This document shows, one piece after another, positions 1 through 5,074 of a stretch of 6,417 nucleotides of DNA. Each line of letters opens with the position of its first letter. Position 1 is the stretch's first letter. The notes beneath the pieces were generated by a model, which was not told the DNA's origin, did not search any database, and worked only from the letters and a program-made list of their open reading frames with translations. The position numbers and the translations under genes were made by a program. The stretch comes from an uncultured Lachnospiraceae bacterium (GTDB lineage Bacteria > Bacillota > Clostridia > Lachnospirales > Lachnospiraceae): assembly GCA_934338765.1 (NCBI GenBank), contig CAKRHL010000125.1:1-6417 (forward strand), given 5' to 3'.

Positions 1-60
1 GTTCGAACCCTGGACACCCTGATTAAGAGTCAGGTGCTCTGCCAGCTGAGCTAATCGCGC
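1..60 (-). tRNA. tRNA-Lys (anticodon CTT), 3' end cut by the window edge
   Basis: Read on the minus strand, this is the first 60 nt of a 73-nt tRNA. It has the acceptor 5' strand GCGCGAT, a D-arm GCTC/GAGC, an anticodon arm CCTGA-CTCTTAA-TCAGG with anticodon CTT, the variable loop GTGTC, and the T-stem 5' strand with T-loop TTCGAAC. The remaining 13 nt lie beyond the window. It matches the complete plus-strand copy at 1161-1233 base for base over all 60 nt. It decodes AAG lysine codons. It is transcribed leftward, away from the CAP-domain gene, from a promoter at 90-118. Confidence 0.97.
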
Positions 61-64
61 TCAC

Positions 65-82
65 TTGTCGTCTTTGCGACAA
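65..82 (-). other. Leader hairpin just upstream of the minus-strand tRNA-Lys
   Basis: TTGTCG (minus strand, from 82) and CGACAA form a perfect 6-bp stem around a 6-nt loop. It ends 4 nt before the first tRNA base. The -10 box occupies 90-95, so transcription should start near 83, which puts the hairpin at the extreme 5' end of the precursor. It could cap the leader or present it to RNase P. The function is inferred. A hairpin of different sequence occupies the same place before the other tRNA-Lys. Confidence 0.55.
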
Positions 83-89
83 CGAATTT

Positions 90-118
90 ATTATATACAA
101 CATTACGACAAAATGCAA
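90..118 (-). promoter_or_regulatory. Sigma-A-type promoter of the minus-strand tRNA-Lys
   Basis: On the minus strand, a -35 box TTGCAT (118-113) is separated by exactly 17 bp from a consensus -10 box TATAAT (95-90). The predicted start is near 83, about 23 nt before the mature tRNA. The -35 is preceded by GGGG and a run of A-tracts that could act as an UP element. The tRNA at 1161 has the same -35 box and spacing. Confidence 0.85.
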
Positions 119-163
119 CCCCTTTTTTTGAAAAAATTCAAAAAAGTGTGAAAATTTTTTGAA
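119..163. repeat. Alternating A-tract inverted repeats upstream of the tRNA promoter
   Basis: Between the divergent tRNA and CAP-gene promoters, three 9-nt arms alternate in orientation: TTTTTTGAA (124-132), TTCAAAAAA (137-145) and TTTTTTGAA (155-163). The middle arm can pair perfectly with either neighbour. A-tracts begin near 131, 140 and 151, close to one helical turn apart, which predicts intrinsic DNA bending. The element lies directly upstream of the minus-strand tRNA -35 box, and a related version lies before the second tRNA at 1061-1098. Likely roles are an UP element or a curved-DNA activator. It has no T-tail arrangement that would suggest a terminator. Confidence 0.6.
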
Positions 164-180
164 GAAATGATTCGGATACT

Positions 181-208
181 TTGCAATATAGGGGAATCGT
201 GCTATAAT
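181..208 (+). promoter_or_regulatory. Promoter of the CAP-domain gene
   Basis: A -35-like TTGCAA (181-186) is followed after 16 bp by a perfect -10 TATAAT (203-208). Shifting the -35 one base to TTTGCA gives a 17-bp spacer. The predicted start near 215 gives a leader of about 46 nt. The gene's ribosome site AAAGAGGG lies at 247-254, 6 nt before ATG 261. Confidence 0.75.
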
Positions 209-260
209 GTCTCCAATTTGAAAATATGTTTTTGGATGAGTATAAGAAAGAGGGATTTAT

Positions 261-1028
261 ATGTATAGAACAAAATCAGTAAGGAGAACCGGTCGTCTGC
301 TGGCAGTGCTTTTGTGTATCAGCATGTTTAACTGGGCGGCAGCGGATCCGGTGCAGGCGGTGGGAAAGACAACGGTAGCCGTGAGCAAACGTACAAAGAC
401 GACAGCGGAGCTTTCTATTAAGAAGATATCGGGTGTCACAGGATATCAGGTCTTTATATCTCATACCCGCAAGGGAAAGTATCAGCAGATCGGGGCCACC
501 AGAAGCTCCGTATTTAAGCTGAGCAAGCTTGGGAAAAATAAAGTATATTATGTAAAGGTACGGGCTTATAAGACGTCTGCCTCCAGGATCGTTACCGGAA
601 AATATTCCGGCGTGACAAAGATCGGCAAATATGTAACCGTGACGACGGCGGATAAATATGCAGCGCAGGTATTGGAGCTTGTCAATGAGGAGAGAGCCAG
701 GGAGAATCTGCCGGCCCTTAAGGCAAGTGAGGCATTAAATAAAGCGGCCAATATCCGGGCAAAGGAATTGCTGACGGAAAATTCGCCAAACAGACCGGAT
801 GGAAGAAATGGCTGCAGCGTACTTACCGATGAGGAGATCGTATATGAGTCCGCAGGGGAAAATATTGCCTCCGGCTGTAAGACTCCAAAGGATGTAGTAG
901 GAAAATGGATGCAGGATGCGGGACATCGTGCCCAGATCATGTCATCGGATTATACCTATATGGGAGTGGGATATTACGAAACCGCCAAAGGGGAGAAATA
1001 TTACTGGTCACAGCTGTTCATCAATTAA
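261..1028 (+). CDS. Secreted FN3-like + CAP (SCP/PR-1, YkwD-like) domain protein
   Basis: 255 aa. The start is supported by AAAGAGGG 6 nt upstream. Residues 1-33 form a signal peptide: a basic N-region (K5, R8, R9, R12), a hydrophobic core (13-28) and candidate cleavage sites after A28 or A33. There is no lipobox, so it is probably exported and released or wall-associated. Residues ~36-122 form a basic FN3-like module with the segment YYVKVRAY (96-103). Residues ~134-254 form a CAP domain, with the family hallmarks LVNEER (140-145), RPDGR (178-182), GEN (199-201), W216, GHR (221-223) and MGVGYY (234-239). The first cavity histidine, normally in an SHxRPDG context, is absent: the sequence reads NSPNRPDG. 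Cys185 and Cys206 could form a disulfide. Bacterial CAP proteins are mostly uncharacterised extracellular proteins, some linked to sporulation or the cell wall, so the biochemical role here is unknown. The gene appears monocistronic and lies between inverted tRNA-Lys genes. Confidence 0.93.
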   Translation: MYRTKSVRRTGRLLAVLLCISMFNWAAADPVQAVGKTTVAVSKRTKTTAELSIKKISGVTGYQVFISHTRKGKYQQIGATRSSVFKLSKLGKNKVYYVKVRAYKTSASRIVTGKYSGVTKIGKYVTVTTADKYAAQVLELVNEERARENLPALKASEALNKAANIRAKELLTENSPNRPDGRNGCSVLTDEEIVYESAGENIASGCKTPKDVVGKWMQDAGHRAQIMSSDYTYMGVGYYETAKGEKYYWSQLFIN

Positions 1029-1060
1029 TGAAAATCTTGTCTGGAGAGTGATGGGAGGCG

Positions 1061-1098
1061 CCCCTTTTTGAAAAAATAAAAAAATTTCAAAAAAGGGG
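1061..1098. repeat. A-tract inverted repeat with GGGG/CCCC ends, upstream of the second tRNA-Lys
   Basis: CCCCTTTTTGAAA (1061-1073) and TTTCAAAAAAGGGG (1085-1098) pair with one bulged A around an 11-nt A-rich loop. The right arm abuts the tRNA -35 box. The arm plus promoter start, from TTTCAAAAAA through GGGGTTGCATTTT, is nearly the same as in front of the minus-strand tRNA, differing by one A in the A-run. It lies 32 nt after the CAP stop codon, so as RNA it might also act as a weak terminator, but the tail after it (TTGCATTTT) is not a clean U-run. A promoter-upstream role is the better reading because the element is shared by both tRNA genes. Confidence 0.6.
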
Positions 1099-1127
1099 TT
1101 GCATTTTCCAAAATAATCTGTTATTAT
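1099..1127 (+). promoter_or_regulatory. Sigma-A-type promoter of the plus-strand tRNA-Lys
   Basis: A -35 box TTGCAT (1099-1104) is followed after 17 bp by a -10 box TATTAT (1122-1127), one mismatch from consensus. The -35 box and spacer length match those of the other tRNA-Lys promoter. The predicted start is near 1134, about 27 nt before the mature tRNA. Confidence 0.82.
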
Positions 1128-1130
1128 AGC

Positions 1131-1158
1131 AAAGTCGCTTGCGAGAGCACAGCGATTT
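1131..1158 (+). other. Leader hairpin just upstream of the plus-strand tRNA-Lys
   Basis: AAA-G-TCGCT (1131-1139) pairs with AGCGA-TTT (1151-1158) as a 5-bp GC-containing stem extended by three A-T pairs across a bulged G1134, with an 11-nt loop. It ends 2 nt before the tRNA. The predicted transcription start (~1134) falls inside the 5' arm, so probably only the 5-bp core exists in the RNA. Its sequence is unrelated to the hairpin before the other tRNA copy, but the position is the same. Confidence 0.5.
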
Positions 1159-1160
1159 GA

Positions 1161-1233
1161 GCGCGATTAGCTCAGCTGGCAGAGCACCTGACTCTTAATC
1201 AGGGTGTCCAGGGTTCGAACCCCTGATCGCGCA
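1161..1233 (+). tRNA. tRNA-Lys (anticodon CTT), complete
   Basis: The full 73-nt cloverleaf can be drawn: acceptor GCGCGAT/ATCGCGC, D-arm GCTC/GAGC, anticodon stem CCTGA/TCAGG with loop CTCTTAA (anticodon CTT at 1194-1196), variable loop GTGTC, T-arm CAGGG-TTCGAAC-CCCTG, and discriminator A1233. The next bases are TTG, so CCA is not encoded and must be added after transcription. It reads AAG lysine codons. It has its own promoter (1099-1127) and terminator (1243-1274), so it is an independent transcription unit. It is the inverted twin of the partial copy at 1-60. Confidence 0.99.
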
Positions 1234-1242
1234 TTGTATATG

Positions 1243-1274
1243 AAGCATCTGATATTTATATCAGGTGCTTTTTT
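1243..1274 (+). terminator. Rho-independent terminator of tRNA-Lys
   Basis: AGCATCTGATA (1244-1254) pairs with TATCAGGTGCT (1259-1269) as an 11-bp stem with one G-U wobble and a TTTA loop. The outer pair A1243-T1270 can extend it. A run of six T (1269-1274) follows. It begins 10 nt after the tRNA and is the clearest terminator in the window. Confidence 0.92.
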
Positions 1275-1463
1275 GATGTATAGGAAAATGTTCGTAATGC
1301 AGTGCGAAGCCAACGGGAATTGCGAGGTGATTTTTGAAGAACGCCCTTTTTACTTTATTAGAATCTTGAAAAATCGAAATGTGTGTTGTAGACTATAAGA
1401 TATTAATAGGAGAGGAGGAAAATATTAGTTTACGAAACATATAAGCGCATGAAAGGAGAAAAA
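1275..1463 (+). other. Leader/intergenic region before the large surface-protein gene
   Basis: I see no credible gene in this stretch. A tentative promoter is TTGAAA (1366-1371), a 17-bp spacer and TAGACT (1389-1394); the -10 matches consensus at only four of six positions. A better -10-like TATAAG at 1394-1399 has no suitably spaced -35. A strong purine-rich Shine-Dalgarno AGGAGG (1413-1418) has no ATG/GTG/TTG at a usable distance. The functional ribosome site AAAGGAG (1452-1458) lies 5 nt before ATG 1464. That site falls inside a possible five-codon N-terminal extension beginning at ATG 1449, which is why ATG 1464 is preferred. Confidence 0.5.
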
Positions 1464-4400
1464 ATGAGAATTGTAAAAAAAGCGATGGCCGTAATGCTTG
1501 CCGCTTCTTTGGCATTTACTTCGGCAGTGCCTGCCAGGGCAGAGCAGGGCTATGACACAGACAACACAGATTTATGGAAGGGATTAAAGATTATCACCGC
1601 AGAGGTACCGCAGCCGGAAAATGAGGATATTCGTTTTGATTCCCAAAATAATATTATCTGTTGTCCAAATGTAAAGTTTCAGTTGGATGTAGTCATTGAT
1701 TCTAAGTGGAGTGTATCACCGGCTGGTCAGGGAGTGAGTGTAGATGCCAGCGGATTGGTTACAGTTGATTCAGGTGTAACGAAGAATACGACATATACTA
1801 TTACAGCAACACCGGAAAATATTAAGGGAGATGGTAAGTCAGTTTCCATTAAGGTTACTGTTCCGCAGAACGCTGTTCCTGCTGTGGCAACAGACATCTG
1901 CTTTGCAGATACCATGGAAATGGAAGGTGTTTCTACTTTATCAGAGGATAAGAAAACACTTGAAGTAACGGGTGCCTGGACGCTTCCGATTGAAACAGTG
2001 ATCTCTCCGTCTTATATTGCGGATCAGTCTGTTGAGTATAAGACAGATGTTGATAATCCATCTATCGAAGTGGAGGATGATTATCTTTCTACCACGAACA
2101 TAAGTAAGAAAGATAATATTCTGAACTGTCAGGTTGGTGCAACGACAGGGACAATGGGATTGAATGTAAAAGTGACAGGCAATCCTTTTGGACTTAATAT
2201 TACAAGTGATGATACAGTGATAGACCGGGATGAAAGTGATCCGGTTGCAACGGTTTCTATGGACCAGAGAGTCCAGTTTGATATTACGGAGAATTCAGAT
2301 CACGCATTAAATGATTATGGCAAAACTTCCGTGACAGACTATCAGTTTGCAGTTTCCGGCGATACGGTTGTTGAACATACAGGGGGTAGAGAATACGAGG
2401 TTTATGATGAGAGTGGAAATCACAAGATTGCTACCATCGATATCCTTGGTTATGGAAGTGATATGAAAGCAGTTGTTAAAACAGAGACTCTATCCGATAC
2501 AGATGAGATCAGTAAATGGAAACTGAAAAATACAAAGATCACACTGACATATAAAAGAAATGACAATGCCGCATTAAGTACAAGTTCTGTAACGATCAAG
2601 TACAATCTGAAGAATGCCGGGTTTAATACGGTTGGTCTTGATTTCGGACAAGGCGGTCTCGTGGAAGATGAGGATTATGCGGTATATAATGAGACCATCT
2701 CATTTAAGGATGCGGATAATATAGAACATACAAAGGAAATGCCTGTGTATTATTTCGAGTCAAATTATACCGATGAAGATGGCAACGTAATTGATAATCC
2801 TTTGTATTTACATAATTTTACATTTGCAAACGGAGATTATAAATCAACAGTTAATACTTTTAATGAAGATAAGGATAAAGAATTTTACCGTGAGAGTACT
2901 CATTATCCGATCACCTTTAAGTTGAGCGATATTGAGACAGTCGCTACCAAGAAAAATAAAGAAATTGGAACCGAAAAAGATACAAATTTACAGAGCCTTT
3001 TGACATATACAGATGATGACGGTAAAGAGCATTGTGATGCACTGCTCCGAAGGGGAATTGGCTATAAGCTGATTACGGTAAACTATGGAAATAAGCATGA
3101 ATATTATGTGATCCGTTTTGTATCTCGAAGCAATAACGTAGAACAGAGTATTTCTATGGTCAAGAACTCAGATAAGGGAACCTATTATGATCTGTTGCAG
3201 GAAACGGTTCATGTGCGTAAGAGAGAGGCAGTTGTCCCTGTTTACAAAAATGAATCGGCAGAACAGCAGACATCAACACAGATTGATCCATTTCTGACTT
3301 ATACGGTACAGAATGAAGAATGTGCAAATGCATTTGCAGATGGTAACGGAGTTTACGGAATCGGTGGACGCGATACAGGAAAGACCACGGTTGTTGTACA
3401 GGGTAAGGTCAATAAATCAGATAAGGTAGCGTTTCATATTTATGTCAATGAAGATGTTTATAAGTATGAGGACGATACCTTCAGTATTGATTTTACCGCA
3501 GCATTGAATCAGGAGCTGATCGATTCCAGTGATGCAATTGATGGAAAGCGGGAGGCTGTACCGGTTAATGTTAAGGTTGTAAAAGCAGGTGCCGCTCTTC
3601 CGGATATCGAATGGAGGCTGGAAGTAAAAGAGGGAGATGCTTTCATTCCGCTGGATGCTTCTGTAGCTGAGATTACTGCCGATAAAGAGGCAGGTTCTGC
3701 AATCATTAAAACCAAGAAGGCATGCAACGACAAAATTTATGTCAAGGTATATGACAAAGATGATACGCAGCTGGCATCTAAATCCTTTACGATTGCAGAG
3801 GTAGATGGAACAGATATTACTGAAATTGCGGAGCTTGTAGAGGATGGCGGAAAAGCTCTGGTTGAAAAAACCAAGGCAAACGCAGGCGTATGTGGAACAG
3901 GAGATGTATTTAAGCTGACTCCTGTGGAGTATAGTCCAAGCAATGCTACAAGACTGAGTGGTAAACTGACATGGTCTTCAAGTAACGAGGAGATCGCCAA
4001 AGTAGAAAATGATGGTACAGTAACGGCATTGTCAGAGGGTAATGTGGAGATTCGTACAAGTTATACCGTAAACGGTAATTCAACAAATCAGGTTTATGCA
4101 TTGACAGTACAAAAGAAAGATATTCCGGTGACAGGCATCGAATGTGCAGAGTCATTAAGCTTAACAAGAATCGGTGCAACGGAAAATCTTGAGGCATCTG
4201 TTGTTCCTGAAAATGCAACAAATAAGGCACTGAAATACGAAATTATCGGTGACCAGGATGTGGTAGATGTTTCAAGTAATGGTGTTGTTACCGGTAAAAA
4301 GGTTGGAACAACCCAGATCCGCATTTCCTCTGTCGGAACGCCTTCTGTTACCAAGGTTGTTGATGTGGAAGTAAAGGGAGAGGCCGATCGCCCGACAACT

Positions 4401-4853
4401 ACAGGTACCCCGATTCCTACCCAGGCACCGAGTCAGGAACCAACTCAGGCGCCGAGCCAGAATCCGACACAGACACCAACCCAGACACCAACCCAGACAC
4501 CAAGTCAGACTCCTGCTGCATCAGTATCTCCTTCTGCCGATACAGGTGCACAGAATCATGGCAATGCAAATAATGCAGCAAAACCGGCCAAGGGTAAGGT
4601 TGTTTCTGTAAAGAATGTTAAGGGTAAAAAGGCAAAGGTTAAAGTAAAGGCTGTGCAGGGAGCCATCGTATATCAGATTACTTACAGTGCCAAGAAGAAC
4701 TTTGCCGGTGCAAAGAATGTCAAGACTGCAAGTACATCATGTGTATTGAAGAAGCTGAAGAAGGGTAAGACATACTTTGTAAAGGTCAGAGCTTATAACT
4801 CTTACGGATACGGTGCATATTCTGCTGTCAAGAAGGTAAAGATTAAAAAGTAA
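1464..4853 (+). CDS. Large secreted multidomain surface protein (Ig-like/Big_2, QxPT linker, C-terminal FN3-like)
   Basis: 1129 aa from ATG 1464, chosen for AAAGGAG 5 nt upstream. An in-frame ATG at 1449 has no close ribosome site. Residues 1-~26 are a signal peptide (basic RIVKK, hydrophobic core, likely cut after ARA). Residues ~69-136 look like a Big_2-type Ig domain (GVSVDASGLVTV). Residues ~140-800 are acidic, Asp/Asn-rich and beta-strand-like, with no family I recognise. Within it, ~585-665 resembles a degenerate Ig-like unit (FADGNGVYGIGGRDTGKTTV). Residues ~808-885 (WSSSNEEIAKVENDGTVTAL) and ~886-972 (VDVSSNGVVTGKKVGTTQI) are two convincing Big_2-like domains. A Q-x-P-S/T repeat linker (987-1018) leads to a lysine-rich FN3-like module (1043-1129) ending KVKIKK. 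There is no LPXTG motif, transmembrane tail or catalytic signature. The design suggests an adhesin, scaffold or wall-associated protein. The ligand is unknown, and the C-terminal module probably binds the wall. A hairpin follows the gene. Confidence 0.92.
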   Translation: MRIVKKAMAVMLAASLAFTSAVPARAEQGYDTDNTDLWKGLKIITAEVPQPENEDIRFDSQNNIICCPNVKFQLDVVIDSKWSVSPAGQGVSVDASGLVTVDSGVTKNTTYTITATPENIKGDGKSVSIKVTVPQNAVPAVATDICFADTMEMEGVSTLSEDKKTLEVTGAWTLPIETVISPSYIADQSVEYKTDVDNPSIEVEDDYLSTTNISKKDNILNCQVGATTGTMGLNVKVTGNPFGLNITSDDTVIDRDESDPVATVSMDQRVQFDITENSDHALNDYGKTSVTDYQFAVSGDTVVEHTGGREYEVYDESGNHKIATIDILGYGSDMKAVVKTETLSDTDEISKWKLKNTKITLTYKRNDNAALSTSSVTIKYNLKNAGFNTVGLDFGQGGLVEDEDYAVYNETISFKDADNIEHTKEMPVYYFESNYTDEDGNVIDNPLYLHNFTFANGDYKSTVNTFNEDKDKEFYRESTHYPITFKLSDIETVATKKNKEIGTEKDTNLQSLLTYTDDDGKEHCDALLRRGIGYKLITVNYGNKHEYYVIRFVSRSNNVEQSISMVKNSDKGTYYDLLQETVHVRKREAVVPVYKNESAEQQTSTQIDPFLTYTVQNEECANAFADGNGVYGIGGRDTGKTTVVVQGKVNKSDKVAFHIYVNEDVYKYEDDTFSIDFTAALNQELIDSSDAIDGKREAVPVNVKVVKAGAALPDIEWRLEVKEGDAFIPLDASVAEITADKEAGSAIIKTKKACNDKIYVKVYDKDDTQLASKSFTIAEVDGTDITEIAELVEDGGKALVEKTKANAGVCGTGDVFKLTPVEYSPSNATRLSGKLTWSSSNEEIAKVENDGTVTALSEGNVEIRTSYTVNGNSTNQVYALTVQKKDIPVTGIECAESLSLTRIGATENLEASVVPENATNKALKYEIIGDQDVVDVSSNGVVTGKKVGTTQIRISSVGTPSVTKVVDVEVKGEADRPTTTGTPIPTQAPSQEPTQAPSQNPTQTPTQTPTQTPSQTPAASVSPSADTGAQNHGNANNAAKPAKGKVVSVKNVKGKKAKVKVKAVQGAIVYQITYSAKKNFAGAKNVKTASTSCVLKKLKKGKTYFVKVRAYNSYGYGAYSAVKKVKIKK
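4422..4517 (+). repeat. Eight 12-bp tandem units encoding a Q-x-P-S/T linker
   Basis: Eight in-frame 12-bp units run from CAGGCACCGAGT to CAGACTCCTGCT and encode QAPS QEPT QAPS QNPT QTPT QTPT QTPS QTPA. The two units at 4470-4493 are identical (CAGACACCAACC) and the next differs at its last two bases, so recent slippage or duplication is plausible in the middle. The outer units have diverged at synonymous and variable positions. The product is a flexible, extended Pro/Thr-rich spacer between the Ig-like domains and the C-terminal FN3-like module. Confidence 0.95.
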
Positions 4854-4887
4854 ATAAAAGATTTTTGTGTAAACAAAAAGTGATCCG

Positions 4888-4921
4888 GAAGGATGTTACG
4901 TGGAAACATGTAGCATCCTTC
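4888..4921 (+). terminator. Probable terminator hairpin after the surface-protein gene
   Basis: AAGGATGTTACGTG (4889-4902) pairs with CATGTAGCATCCTT (4907-4920) as a 14-bp stem with two G-U wobbles and a GAAA (GNRA) tetraloop. G4888-C4921 adds one more pair. The downstream tail (TTGATTTAT) is only moderately T-rich, so termination may be incomplete. It lies 34 nt past the stop codon and upstream of the aminotransferase promoter, as expected for the end of this unit. Confidence 0.65.
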
Positions 4922-4971
4922 TTGATTTATACAGAATCATTATGGAATGCTTGGGCGGTGCACAACTTCCC

Positions 4972-4999
4972 TTGAAAAAACATGAAAGAATGGTATACT
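4972..4999 (+). promoter_or_regulatory. Extended -10 promoter of the aminotransferase gene
   Basis: TTGAAA (4972-4977) is followed after 16 bp by TATACT (4994-4999). TGG stands immediately before the -10, giving the extended TGn motif. The predicted start near 5006 leaves a leader of about 69 nt. The leader carries a GC-rich patch (5019-5041) in which GCGG and CCGC could pair only weakly. No riboswitch or T-box signature is visible. Confidence 0.75.
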
Positions 5000-5074
5000 T
5001 GTATGTGAGACAAAAAGGGCGGCCGGCAGGAAACGGACCGCATGACGGATATATTACAGAATGGAGGTTCCGCA

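Noticed and set aside
566..940. Minus-strand open frame of 124 codons inside the CAP gene
   Set aside because: It lies wholly opposite a well-supported gene, has no ribosome site or promoter, and its composition looks like an antisense shadow.
1204..1398. Plus-strand open frame of 64 codons beginning inside the second tRNA
   Set aside because: It overlaps the tRNA and its terminator, has no ribosome site and no recognisable protein features.
1275..1463. Possible riboswitch in the leader of the surface-protein gene
   Set aside because: No conserved core of a riboswitch class that I know (such as c-di-GMP, SAM or T-box) and no convincing multi-stem fold could be found.
4470..4505. Short regular repeats considered as a CRISPR array
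   Set aside because: The 12-bp units are contiguous, without spacers, and in frame with a coding linker.
4801..4853. Sortase signal at the C-terminus of the surface protein
   Set aside because: There is no LPXTG-like motif and no hydrophobic segment. The protein ends in the basic FN3-like module.
4862..4879. Small hairpin TTTTTGT/ACAAAAA just after the surface-protein stop codon
   Set aside because: It is almost all A-T pairs and has no T-run after it. The larger GAAA-looped hairpin at 4888-4921 is the better terminator.
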